From assembly GCF_017654505.1 (NCBI RefSeq), contig NC_054558.1, forward strand, positions 14,774,765 through 14,838,764: 64,000 bases of DNA, in the 5' to 3' direction. How positions within the stretch are numbered: position 1 is the first letter of the stretch; every line of letters starts with the position of its first letter. This document shows, piece by piece, positions 24,562 through 36,269 of this stretch. A program made the translations under genes and the position numbers. The notes below the pieces were generated by a model that was not told the DNA's origin, did not search any database, and saw nothing but the letters and a program-made list of their open reading frames with translations. The DNA comes from Polyodon spathula (lineage: Eukaryota; Chordata; Actinopteri; Acipenseriformes; Polyodontidae).

Positions 24562-24632
24562 CCGGAAGTAAACTTTTTGCTGCATCGAAAACGAAAGTAG
24601 AGATAGGATACAAATCAATTTCTTCTATTCAG
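24562..24632 (+). promoter_or_regulatory. ascc2: ascc2 promoter and 5' untranslated exon
   Basis: CCGGAAGT (24562-24569) is an ETS/GABP site of the kind found at the start of TATA-less housekeeping genes, and GAAAACGAAAGT (24587-24598) fits an interferon-response-like pattern. A donor follows at 24632 (TTCAG then GTAATA). The next recognisable ascc2 sequence is the exon with the start region at 25899, so this is the best candidate for exon 1. Position fits; transcription is inferred. Confidence 0.4.
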
Positions 24633-25450
24633 GTAATACAGATCGACATACAGCACTTGATATGTTTGCTTTATTGACTTCATTGTTTATCTTGTTGGTG
24701 ACTGTGAAATATCATTTTGACCCAAACTCTTTTCGGTTTGGTAGGATTTGAGTACTCTATGCTGTAATATTTTGTTAAATTATACGTAATTTTATGTCTC
24801 AGAAAACGTCAGTTGGCTTCTATATGAATGAGGAATGCTATAATAATTCACTGGAATCTAATGATGTGTTTGAAAAAAATATTAGGTATGTTGCCTTAAC
24901 GAATTAGCCATCGCCATGCAATGTATAATGTTTAGAAAAAAAGAAGGGAGGGCTCCTTTAATCCAGTCCTGGTGCTGGCTTCTTCATATTTCCACTGATG
25001 TGGATATTTTGTTAACGTTAAGATTGTAACCAAGTGGCAGATTTGGCAGTAAGCTTACTGTATATTCTACAATTCTTTTTACTGTAGTTGAACTTGAAGC
25101 AGTATTTTAAAAAGGTCAGTTGCAACGAACTAAAGTAGCGTACTAACTGAACCTGTGGTTGTGTGGAGGTCGGCACTGACAGTCTCCATGGTAGTTTCAA
25201 TCGCAATGCATCGAGCGGCTCCATAGTCTGCAGGTTAGGTTTTAAGTTGTTTTATATTGCAACGAACACAACATGTCAGTCGTCTGTCCCGTAGAGCATT
25301 GTAAAGCAAGATATAAAGTTAGTCCAGTGATCTTTAGACTAAGACTAGTACTAACGTGTTATTCATGGTAATGCACCCCCTTGATGTGTATTTTGAACAT
25401 ATTAAGCAAAGCGGTTATCAAGTTAAACATATTCTGAACACAAATAGGAT

Positions 25451-25653
25451 GCTGTGTGGTCCAGTGGTTAAAGAAAAAGGCTTGTAACCAGCAGGTCCCC
25501 GGTTCAAATCCTGACTCACTGTGTGACTGTGACTGAGCAAGTCACTTAATGTCCTTGTGCCCCGTGAGACTTAAGTGACTGTAGCTGATGCATAGTTTAC
25601 ACACCCTAGTGTCTGTAAGTCGCCTTGGATAAAGGCGTTTGCTAAATAAACAA
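25451..25653 (+). repeat. tRNA-derived SINE, tail type 1
   Basis: The head has pol III-like boxes: A-box region GTGGTCCAGTGGTTAAAG and B box GGTTCAAATCC (about 25502). The body includes GAGCAAGTCACTTAATGTCC. The tail is GTAAGTCGCCTTGGATAAAG then GCGTTTGCTAAATAAA, the same tail as the L2-like LINE on the minus strand at 33783. A possible target duplication ACAAATA flanks both ends. It lies in the first introns of the ascc2 pseudogene. Confidence 0.8.
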
Positions 25654-25898
25654 ATAATAATACATTGACGTCATTTCAATTCATCCATTATAACTGCTGA
25701 TACTTAAAAAAAAAAAAAAAAAAAAAAAAAAACATTTCTGTTAACTATTCTCATCAACAACTATTCACTCAGGTACTGAATGTCCTTGCAATGAGTGTTA
25801 TAGAAATACTTGAGTTAGTACAGATCTAAGGAGTCAGATTAAAAGTTTGTTACCAGAAGGGATTCAGTTTTTCACAAGTACACACGTCACTAAACAGG

Positions 25899-25984
25899 AA
25901 TGTACATGGGCGTCTCCACTGGAAGAGTTGCAGGTGACAGAGCGGGGTGGGTGCACAGGGAGGGAGCGCACACTGTCGCCTCTG
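25899..25984 (+). pseudogene. ascc2: ascc2 exon with ruined start codon
   Basis: The conserved ASCC2 N-terminus is readable as ASPLEELQVTERGG and TGRERTLSPL. The only ATG (25906-25908) is one base out of frame with it because of an extra G, so translation from it would miss the ASCC2 frame. Acceptor AACAG at 25898 and donor GTGAGT at 25985 are intact. The usual next exon (with the KFW region) is not found before 26566. Confidence 0.75.
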
Positions 25985-28349
25985 GTGAGTCAGGACTGCA
26001 TGTGTCTACTGTGTCTACCTCACACACACCACCTCTGTGATTGTTCTATGATTTTGAAAAAAAACAATTTCAATAATTTTCAAAGATGCAGATTTTTTCA
26101 TAAAGGCATTTTACTTCATGTTTAGAAATGGTTTGATCTGTCTGATATGACATTCCACTTTAGGTTATGGCCCAATATCTTTTTTTTTTTTTTGTCATAC
26201 AATCTTTCATTTCTTGTTTTACCTTGAAGTTTAGTCATGTATAGAATCATGATAGTTCCACCCACTAGTCTAACTTGTTAGGATTAGCAGCTGTGATACA
26301 CTGTGTAGAGTGCAACCTTCCTCCTCTTATCCCTCCTGCACACCTAATCCCATTGATTCGTGTAAGACGAGTTTCTGTATAAATCCAATTACATTAAGGG
26401 CTTATCACTGTTGCTGAAGATCTCTAGTATCTTAGCTAGTTTGTTTTGATGCTGCTTTCCTATGTATTCACTTCATGCAATGAGACAGTGAGACGGGGTG
26501 TATGGGAAATGATTAGATATTGATGACGGGGAGCCCTTGGGTTCGTCCTGCTGTTTGTGCTGCAGGTGGTGTTCGATGCTCCCAGCAATGCCTGGACTCA
26601 TACCCGCAACTGGCGCCCTGGGGACTGGACTGTAACCTGGCCACATCACCCAGGGTCAGCGACATGCAGAGGCACCTCCATCGCAGTGTCTTCATGACCT
26701 TCCTCATGATGGCTACTCACAAGGAGTCCAGGGTATGGTGTGTGAGTGTGCCTGTGTGTGAGTGTGCCTCTGTGCCTGTCTGGTTGGTTGTGTGGATTTG
26801 TCTAGAAATTTATTTGTGCAGTTTAGCCTGTTATGGTAACACACTGTTGTCATGTGAACACTTCAGATGAGCTAAAGAGACAGAAGATCAATTATATTTT
26901 TAATGTAACAACTCGGTTTTGGGATTTAGTTAAAACAAATTGCAACTCTGTCAAAGCGTTCGTTTATTTCTTGTTTTTGTTTTTCAGGAACATTTCATCT
27001 CTCCTGCTGTATTTGTAGGGATTATTTACAATAACTTCCTGTTCGACATCCCCAAGATCCTGGACCTGTGTGTGCTGTTTGGAAAAGGGAATGAAACACT
27101 TCTGCACAAAATGATTGGTCAGTGGCCACCCGGGGGGTGGGGGGACCCTAATAAATACAGCAGACAATTAAGAAATGTCAAGAGGTGACAGGCTTTCAAT
27201 ACAGTTTTTGTTAAGATAGTATTAAGCGTCCTCATTAAGGGAACATGTGTGGATGCTCTGGGGTTGCCCCTTTGATCCTTTAACTGTACTTTCTTATATA
27301 TTTCAGAAAACATCTTCACTCAGCAGCCTGGTTACTACAGCGACCTTGATGAGACTGTGCCCACAATACTACAGGTAGACAACAGTGAGACTGGGGAAAT
27401 GTGACAGGGAACACCCCGCCATTGTGTGCAGTTTGTTATTTTGTATTGTATTTGGTGTGTTATGATTTAAATGTATTGTTTAGTATGAAAAAAACACCAT
27501 GTTTTGTTAATTATTTAGTTAAAATTCCCCATCCATGCTAAACTCATGCAGAATGTGACCGTCTCCAGATTGATTAATTTACTACTAAACTGGAGATGGT
27601 CACATGTATATAAACCCACAGCTTTGGCTGAACGGGGTTGGTTTTGGTTCAGAGGTGGAACGAGAGACATGAGTCCTGAGTGAAGTTAATTACTAGCGAA
27701 CACAATTGCTATTCGTGATGACTTTAAATCAGCACGTTACTTGTTTCTGTGTTAGTTCACGTTTTGTTGTGTCTTTATTTTGGCCACTATGCCGTTTTGT
27801 TTTCTTATTGAAAAGTGTTTTGTTTTATGTTCAAACTTTTTATTTACAATAAACTCGTGCATCATACCCCTGTACTGTGTGTCTCTCTTCCTGTTCTGAT
27901 GTCACCCACAGAAAGGGTGGGCAATGCACAGCTAATATGATAAGCATCGTTCAAGTGCTGGTTGTGCAAGTAAGAAAGAAAGTATCCCTCTTTGTCTCCT
28001 CAGGTGCTGGACACTATCCTGCAGAAGTGTGGGCTGCAGACAGAAGGAGCCTCCTATGGGCAGCCCCTGAAGCTGGGGGCACAGAGTTCTCCTGGACCCA
28101 TGGACATGAGCGTGAAGGTAACTAGAAACTGTGTTAAGTTCTACTAGTTTAATAAATTGCAGTCAAATCTTTCCAGCCAATAATAGATTTTCTTTTTTTC
28201 ACTACAAGTGAATGACAGGAACCTTAAATAATCATCATATTAAAAAAATAGACATCTCTTGTGTATCGAGTAATGAAAGAACATCGCAAAATCTGTTTTA
28301 ATGGTTTAAAAAAAAAACATAACTAGAGAGGTCAGATAGAGGTTTGCAT

Positions 28350-28440
28350 TTCTGCTGTCGTGCTACGTGATCTCGTCAAATCTCAGAAGCTAAACGAGGT
28401 TGATCCTTGTATGGGTAAAATTCAGGTGCTGCAGACAGTC
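28350..28440 (+). repeat. 5S rRNA-derived fragment (SINE3-like head)
   Basis: The segment GATCTCGTCAAATCTCAGAA followed by GCTAAACGAGGTTGATCC, TTGTATGGG and GGTGCTGCAG follows the internal promoter half of vertebrate 5S rRNA in order, with substitutions. It is immediately followed by a CR1-like LINE 3' end. 5S-headed SINEs (SINE3) exist in fish; a one-off 5S/LINE chimera is the alternative. It lies in an ascc2 intron. Confidence 0.65.
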
Positions 28441-28725
28441 GTGTTTGTTTGAAGTCTTCAGAATCTTAAAGGGAGTTGACAACGTTAACTCTAGCTACTT
28501 TATTGCAGCACAGAGACAGAACCAGAGGACATAGTTGAGTTGGAAGTAGAGGGTAGGGGTGGTGAGGGTATGGAATGGGTTTCCTAGCCATATTGATATT
28601 GAATCACCAGGTTCCTTTAACACCCAACTTGACAAAGTTTTAGGATCAGTTGGCTGCTTGGAACCGAATGAGCATTGATGGGTTGAATGGCCTCCTGTCA
28701 TTCATACATTTTCTTATGTGTTGAA
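28441..28725 (+). mobile_element. CR1-like LINE 3' end
   Basis: The sequence contains GAAGTCTTCAGAATCTTAAA, a GGTATGGAATGGGTTTCCTA block and TGATGGGTTGAATGGCCTCC, ending in a TTCTTATGTG-like tail. The same family occurs at 62490-62700 (+) and 50928-51200 (-). It is heavily 5'-truncated. Confidence 0.7.
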
Positions 28726-31214
28726 GGCTCAGTACAGGGGCACTTTTAGATGTTAAGCTGTCTACTTCTCTCTGTCCCCCTGTGCTGTGACTCCCCGTCC
28801 CCAGGACTTGGTAGATCTGGTGCTGTACCTGTGTGACACCTACACCACTCTCTACTCCTTCCTGGACATCTTCCCACCCGCCAGCACCACCTTCCAAAAA
28901 CACAGCTTCCTTCTCCGGTGAGCGGCAGTGCACCGAGCCAAACCACATGCAACCTGGGGACTGCATCTCCGCGGATGTCTCCTGGATAAATCCGGTCACT
29001 TACCTACTGAGACATGCATAAACACAACTTTGCATTTAAACAATGCATTTATTATGCACAGAAACGTGCACACACATACCCACGAAGAGCATCCTCATGC
29101 CTGCTTGACCCAAGCAAACACACAATCACACATACAGGAAATCTCACACATTCATTCACATGCACTTCCAAAGAGGCATGTATGACACACACACACACTT
29201 GTTGTGAATTTGGGTAATACATCAAATCTTACTTGGACATTAGTGGTGCAGCCAGTGAACACATTCTCATTATTTCCAGGCTGGCTTCTTTTTATGAGCT
29301 TTGTGTTCCTGAGCTTGAGAATGCGGTGAGGAAGAGAAAGTTTGAAGAGAAAAGGTATGTTATGTAAATGTACCGTGATACATGCAATGGTCTGCATTGT
29401 AGGATGCCTATATAAAATGGCATCCTACAATGGCATAGTACCACTTATGATGCACTATAAATATATAAAAATACCATTAATAAATGACATTAAATTCTAT
29501 AACAGTCACCTAAATGAGGCAGTCACCTGCTTCCATTTTCTAAAAAAAAATATTACAGATTTTTCCAGTACAAGGGAATGACACTGCCTCCACAAAAAAA
29601 AAAAAAAGTTTTCAGATCCTTTGGTGTCTGTTAATTGAGGTTTCACTGTACAAATCTAATGTTGCAATATGTCCTATTAAAAAAACAAAAAAAAAAACAA
29701 TAATCACTCTGATCGACATTGCTGCATCGTGTGTTTCATCAATAGCAGTGTCTTGGTAGTACGCTAAGGGTTGACAGCATGAGCGCAGTGCCCTTCTGCA
29801 GATGAGCAAGCATATCCCTCCTCCCTGTGGGTCCCAGTCCCTACATGCTTCTCTAACCTGTCATGCTCCTCCTCTCAGCCTGCAGGAGGACCTGTGGAGG
29901 AGGGTCTCTCACTCACACATGAAGATGGTTGAAATAGACCACCTCCTGATCAACCACACCTGTCTGCAGCCCATTCTGGAGAACAAGTGAGAGCAGATTA
30001 CAACAGCAGCAGGGCATGCATCCAGTCTTGCAGAGCTCTGTGGAGAGCCTTTGTGGCACCAGTGCTGTTAACATATAGAACTTAGACCTCTTCTGCAAAG
30101 CAGGTTGGCCCTTTCCAGGGTTATTATGAGCTTGGTCACATGTGAGCTGGTTATATAAACCATATGGTTAATGAAGCTCACAGTAATAGTAGAATGGTTC
30201 TGATATTTTTGTATCTGGATCGGTACTATATGGGTTCAGTACAAAGCTGAATTTTCTTTGTTTTGTTTCAGCAGCTCAGAGAATATCCAAGTGTTTGTTG
30301 AAGATTTCCTGCAGATCTTCACAGCTCTCCTTCAGGAAAAGAGGTAACAGGTCAAGGAAGTACTGGCTTGATATTTACAGGGTTATGGAAAAAACAACAT
30401 CTTAAATGTGTTGATAACCTTCACTGAGATCATTTTAGGTTAATGCTGTATACGGACAGTGCACCTATTGTTTTGATGGCCGCCAATTGCAGAATTTGGT
30501 TTTCTTTGTACATGGAGATCTTATACAAGTTCATTATTAGTTGTGAACTATTTTCTTACTGGTCTCTACTTTAAAAGCCCCCTGCCTTAGTCTTCTGTCT
30601 TTCTATTCATCAGAGTGCCCTGGTGCTACATCACTACCTGCCAGTAGGCAGCAATGCTAACTGCAATGCAGTGACTTACACTAGTATGTTTTACTCAGCA
30701 CGCATTCAAATATACACATTGCATTTCTGAGTAAACCTGAAACAAAAGCGCAACTCTGTTAATTGTTAATAATTTGTAGTATTAGACTTCATTGTTCAGA
30801 AGGCTGAAGGACAGAGTGCGTTAGCGAAGCATCTGCTGCAGTGTTTTGAGTTTTTCAATCAGTCAAAATGTTGAAAACTGCAAAATTGTTCTTCAGATCC
30901 GATACGTAATTTATTTTATCAGTGAACATGTTTTCAGCCTTTAAGCATAGTGCTGTGCACTGAACCCCTTATTCAACTATAGCTGCAGTAATTCAACTCG
31001 GTTTCACAACATTGAAATTGAAAACATAAACATATTTCAAATTACATTGAAATATGAAACATAAATATGCTTTGGAACACCCATTCCTTGCGGGAGATAC
31101 AAATGTACAAGAAGCGCAATAGAATAGCTCATCTAGTAAATGCTATGTATGATGCTTTGCTCAGTAATGTGCACAGCCCCCTACCTTACACTCTCTGTCT
31201 CTCTCTCTCTTAAG

Positions 31215-31868
31215 ATTTCTTGCGGATTGATGAGCAGTTTCCTGTAGTGGATGATGTCAGCTTGTTACAGCAGGATTCCCCACTCCTGTATTCTTGATCT
31301 GCTGATAAAATACTGTCTTCTCAATAGCCAGTATACATGAGTCACGTTTGAAGGTGGACAGTGACAATGAGATAGGGGGGTGTGTCCTTTTCCAGGCAGC
31401 CAGGGGGCGGGGTACAGCTTTTGGGCAGTAAATGTACAGCCCCCAGTCGTTCCTAATTTCCTTGTAAATAGACAGCAGTTGGGGTACCACTGTTCTTGTT
31501 AGACGTGTAACTCATTTAAATCATTTGAAGACCGTGTGGTTAGACATAAAAAGTTAGCAAGCCGTTTCAGTGGAGTAAAGCTCTAAGCATATACCAGTTA
31601 GCTAATGTTTACATTTGAAACCATTATCCCACTGCTTTCCACTTCTTTCACCTATTTCTACTGGAAAATCTTTAACCCTGTACTTCATACATCCTGCAGG
31701 GGATTGACTGTGCCTGGGAGAGCCTGGGGGAGGAAGAAGCACAGCCTGCCTCCTATCCGCTCAACCCCGGCTCCAGAGCTGAGCAGCAAGGCGTGCTCTG
31801 AGAGAGAGGGGCCTGAGGGAGCCACAGGTGGGACTGAAGCCCAGCAGGAAACCTACAGTGAGGATTAT
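31215..31868 (+). pseudogene. ascc2: ascc2 exons with frameshifts
   Basis: Exon 31215-31292 starts RFLAD as in ASCC2, then loses about two bases at 31229, giving tandem TGA TGA; a shifted frame restores PVVDDVSLLQQD. Its expected donor is gone. Exon 31700-31868 starts GIDCAWESLG (ASCC2 VESAWEGV region) but the remainder reads open only in a different frame (ACSEREGPEGATGG) up to the donor at 31869. Two independent frame breaks in adjacent exons argue against a single sequencing error. Confidence 0.75.
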
Positions 31869-32507
31869 GTGAGTGTTTTAGGACAGCATGTTCTGCGCTT
31901 TGTGTTCTGGGACTAGCACAGCTGTTGCCATTCTTTGTTATGGAAGAACAGAAAGATCAACACTGGATAGTTTGTGGTTGCATTGTAGTAGACAATGATA
32001 GTCTAAACCAACATCCATTCTAAAATTGCCACTTGATCCCATCTTTCAGGAGTGGTGTGGTGCAATTCAGCTCCATGAATAATGATGCTGTTAACTGTAA
32101 AGCATGACTGTTTTGTACATACAGTTACTGTGACTTATACAGAGAGTGTTATGGAGGAGGGAAGCCTCCATAAATGATTACAGTACAACTTCTGTACATT
32201 TAAATGTACAATTTACTGCAGTATTAATACTGTAATGGAACCAGGTATAGTGGGCTGGGTAGTGCACTTTGACAACTGGGCAGAAAAGTTACCAGGAGAG
32301 AATTTTAATGCAGTAAAGATTGAAATTTGTTCTAGCGTTTACTAGAATAGGCAGGTATTCATAAATAGGCTGCGGGCTGGTTTCAAAGACACTACTTTAC
32401 ATAAGGTAATGTTAGGTAGTCTAAAATTTGTATTAATAAGGGATTAGGTTATGTCTGGCCTAATTCTTGTGTTTTGTTGAACTACCGGTTATATCAAGTT
32501 TGGGTGT

Positions 32508-32858
32508 TGCTGAGCTATGCGGGGTGATGTGTGGAATTGACTGCTGTTCTGTGCTGTACTGAATGAGCTGTGCTGTATTGGTGGTATTGTATTGAATGAG
32601 CTGTGCTGTATTGATGGTACTGAGTGAGCTGTGGTACAGTATTGATTAAGCTGTGCTGTATTGGTGGTATTGTATTGAATGAGCTGTGCTGTATTAATGG
32701 TATTGAGTGAGCTGTGCTACAGTATTGATTAAGCTGTGCTGTATTGGTGGTATTGTATCGAATGAGCTGTGCTGTATTGATGGTATTGAGTGAGCTGTGC
32801 TGCAGTATTGATTAAGCTGTGCTGTATTGGTGGTATTGTATTGAATGAGCTGTATTGC
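32508..32858. repeat. 83-bp higher-order minisatellite
   Basis: ATTGAATGAGCTGTGCTGTA recurs at 32591, 32674, 32757 (one mismatch) and 32840, spacing exactly 83 bases. Each 83-bp unit is itself built from about three diverged GAGCTGTGCTGTATTG-like subunits. The array fills the place where the CUE-domain exons of ascc2 should lie, and ends directly at the acceptor of the short exon 32861-32897. Confidence 0.9.
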
Positions 32859-32943
32859 AGGATGCAGGCTGGAGAGGCTGGACCACAGCCTGCCCAGGTG
32901 ATACACACAACCAAACACACTCGCACAAATATGCATAGTCACA

Positions 32944-32945
<2 letters not shown>

Positions 32946-33009
<64 letters not shown>
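32946..33009. repeat. (CA)n microsatellite
   Basis: A CA/TACA tract of about 64 bases in an ascc2 intron. It can adopt alternating purine-pyrimidine structure. No other signal. Confidence 0.9.
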
Positions 33010-33477
33010 GACATTCAGATTCACAGTCACACCCAGACACTCACAGACACACAGCAGGGCAGCTGGCAAGTCAGCTTTTCTTCACAGGTGCATTTTTTCC
33101 AACCCTGGCTGAACTGGCTGTGAATTTGTGATTTCAGGCTTTTTTGGCTCTGCCGCAATAATGAACAGGGAAAACCATTTGTAATTACCATATTTACTTT
33201 TGTTGCCTGTTCTGCAGCTTTATTACTGCAGTAAATATAGTGGTATCCCTGAACAGAATAGTCCACTGGGCGTCTTTGACACATCACACATCTGGAAGGG
33301 CAGGAGGTGAGAGCGAGGGAGAGGCTGGGCTATACCACCGTAGCTATGAGAAGGGGAGGGCTGGGCTGTACTACCTAAGTCAGTGTATAAAAAGCCACTT
33401 GTCGACAAACGTTTTGTTAATGTCTTAAATGGTGTGTCATCCCGGCCCCTTCCACATTGTTTTGCGTTTGTTTGCAG

Positions 33478-33661
33478 GCAGGGGGAGAGCGCCCGCGCCC
33501 TGGTGAATAACAAGCAGCACGTGGAGGAGCAGAGGGAGCGCTATTGAGCCTACGAGGTGCTGATGGAGGAAGTGCACGTGGGGGAGGGGGAGGAGGGCGG
33601 AGCTGCGTTCTACCGTGAAGACTACGATGATGAATAGGATGACACGTACGATGGCGGACAG
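33478..33661 (+). pseudogene. ascc2: ascc2 exon with two in-frame stops
   Basis: The exon encodes the ASCC2 NNKQHVEEQRERY and DDTYDGGQVGA segments, entered in the correct phase from exon 33232-33306. The codon after ERY is TGA (33545-33547) and the Tyr expected before DDTYDG is TAG (33635-33637). The stops are 90 bases apart in the same frame and neither sits in a homopolymer, so they look like true substitutions. Confidence 0.85.
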
Positions 33662-33782
33662 GTGGGAGCTGCTGGCCTGGAGGCGAGTTCAAACAGCTTC
33701 AGCTGGGGCACTGCATTCCACTGCCCAGTGATTCTACAGGCTCTATACTATACTCAACTAGTAAGCAGTACTAATATTTATT

Positions 33783-34420
33783 TATTTTATTTATTTATTA
33801 ATTAATTTAGCAAACGCTTTTATCCAAATGGACGTACAGAAAATTAAACAAAATATAAAAGTATATCGCTTACAGGCAATAAAAATGCAAAACAAACACA
33901 TATAAACAATATAAATATACAAAATAATTATAAATAAAGAAAATACAAAAAGATATATGCGTAGGAATTTACAAATAAAGATTGAATAAGACAGCGAAAA
34001 GCAGTAAAAGACTGAACATTCCTGAAGATAATCGGTATGTGGTTCCACCACAGGGGGACGAGGGAAGAGAAGGAGCGGGCATGGGAGGAAGGAGAGTGAA
34101 GCGATGACAAGTCGGCCAGTACAGGATAAGCGGAGAGGGCGAGAGGGAATATAAGGAGACATGAGGGATTGGAGATAGGAAGGAGCAGTGGGTCGATATG
34201 CAAGAGTAAGGGTCTTAAACAGGATACGAACAGAGATAGGTAACCAGTGGAGAGTGCGAGCAGAGCGGTAGTGTGAGAGTAGCGGGGTAGGGAAAATACC
34301 AGACGAGCAACAGAATTTTGAATAAGTTGAAGAGGGTGAATAGCAGAAGTAGGGAGACCAGCGAGGAGAGAGTTACAATATTCAAATCTAGAAAGAACAA
34401 GAGTTAAGTAGGTAAAAAAG
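33783..34420 (-). mobile_element. L2-clade LINE, 3' end
   Basis: On the minus strand the decayed C-terminus of an L2-type ORF2 is readable (NSLLAGLP, IHPLQLIQNSVARLVFSLPR, SLMSPYIPSRPLRLS). It is followed by an AT-rich 3' region and the tail CTGTACGTCCATTTGGATAA, AAGCGTTTGCTAAAT and a TTAATAAATAAA run ending at about 33783. It is 5'-truncated and frame-broken. The tail is shared with the SINE at 25451-25653, so this LINE family is a candidate partner for that SINE. It lies in an ascc2 intron. Confidence 0.75.
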
Positions 34421-36204
34421 GTGGATTCTATAGATTATATATAATGTTCAGAAATAGTCAGTCTGAAGGTAAACATTCTTGAATGTGTTTTTTTTTTTTT
34501 TTAACAAGAACTCAAACTGTCAGAAGCAATGCCCATATTTTCAGTCATAATGTCATGCAGCATAGAAGCATTTAAAAAAAGTAGTCACATATTGTTGTGT
34601 TTACGCAGTGTGTGCGTCTTTCCTGTAGGGCAATGTGAGATCAACAGAGTATGTTTAATACCTGTTAGGCAAGATTTATAACGAGTGTGTTTTATTTTTG
34701 TTTGTTTTTGTTGGTGTTCATGTTGGCTTGACTTTAAAATGTGAGCCACACCCACATTGAAACCTTTCAGCAGTAACTATCGCACACTCATTCTAAACTG
34801 TATAAACAGATTAAATAAGTTAATAGCAGCTTTGGTCGTTGTTTTGATTAAATAATCGGGACCTGACACAAAGAAGGGTGTGAGAAATACACCCTGAACT
34901 CGATTAGAGAGCCACTGAACACTTCCAGACATAAGTTATGCTTTTCTGCTTGTGGCCTTTCAGTATTCCACTCCTGCTAGAACACTGAGGTCTGCTATAT
35001 CAAGTTTAATTACTAGGACTAGGCCTCCTGTAGCCCTCATGGCTGTCTCACTGCTCAGTACTGCCCCCCACAGGCCCTTCACCGCCCCGCAGGAACTGTA
35101 TGACGGGAGGGAAGAGGAGGAGCTGAAGGAAGAGAGGGATGATGAAGAGGAGGAAGAGGAGAAGGTACAGATTTACTTTTCACAGATAGGAGAGATGCTA
35201 CAGAGGTCTGGACTACAGGAACAGCATGTGAAGAGAGAGCGCAGAGCAATACACTAGAGCAGGTTACGTTTCTTATTGTTATGTCATACTGGGAGGCAGA
35301 CTGCCTTACAAAATTAAATTGTAAATCTCTTTTTTTACACCCATACTAAAAAGGGCTGTTGACTGCATGAGCCATTAACTTAATAAAGCAACCAATAGCT
35401 AAAATTACCCTAGTGCAATACATTCATAGGTACCTTTTTCTGTCATATAATAGGAGTTCACTTCCTTCTAGTGGTGCAGGTAATAGGACTCCCCCTGACC
35501 CTCAGTTTCCTATGGGCAGCTTAGAATGCAAGTCCCGTAGTGAAATAGTTTGAAAAAGCAAAGTCAACAGAAGTTCATGACTAGTGAGAAAGGCTGCCAT
35601 CTGTACATGTGGAAGCATCTGCTTTTAACATTGGTGATAGATCCATAAGTTGTAAGCTAACATGGAGCCACAGACAAGTCAGTACAATTGATATCTTTGG
35701 TTTGATTTTGTTTTGTGTGGCAGGCACACTGGCTCAGTGAAATTATGGTTCATTACTAAATAACCCATCCTTGTTTCATGAAAGATTAGATGTACTTGTG
35801 TGCCAGTTTATCTGTGTTAAAGAACTACTGCTTCAACGCTGAATCAGGATCCGAGCCCTTCTCACCAAATGAATACTCTGACGCATACATGTGGAAAGTA
35901 AATCTAGAGATTGTCTTGCTTGTTTTTCAACGGTTTTAAGGGAATTATTTTATTTAAGTTTTCTTTCACATGACACTACAATCTCTGTAAATTGAAAATC
36001 CATAATTATAAAATAATAATAAAAAACATTTTATTTAAAGGTGTGTTCTTGCTAAAATAGTTTTGCTATCCTTCTGCAGTGTGGAAGTGCTGATGGAATA
36101 GAAAGGGCATAAAAATTATTAGATAAAAATGTGCCTTTCTGCATCTACTCCCACCACACTGCTTACCAAACGAGGAGGACTGTTCAATCCCCATACTGTT
36201 AGCT

Positions 36205-36210
36205 ATTGGG

Positions 36211-36265
<55 letters not shown>

Positions 36266-36266
36266 T
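36205..36266. repeat. (TTAT)n microsatellite
   Basis: A TTATT then TTTA tetranucleotide array that ends where the antisense SINE begins; probably grown from its 3' A/T-rich tail. Confidence 0.85.
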
Positions 36267-36269
36267 TGA

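Larger units (their letters stand above)
26566..30343 (+). pseudogene. ascc2: ascc2 central exons, best-preserved block
   Basis: Nine exons from 26566 to 30343 keep matching phases and most splice sites and cover the helical core of ASCC2 (LHRSVFMTFL, LVLYLCDTYTTLYSFLDIF, LASFYELCVPELENAVRK, VFVEDFLQIFTALLQEKR). The first of them (26566-26732) has a frameshift between VVFD and QQCLDSY. Donors at 27118 (GTCAGT) and 30344 (GTAACA) are weak, consistent with decay. The rest of the block has no stop in the conserved frame, so loss of function is recent enough for protein similarity to remain obvious. Confidence 0.85.

Noticed and set aside
25451..25530. tRNA gene
   Set aside because: A and B box-like motifs are present, but no cloverleaf closes and the unit continues into a SINE body and tail.
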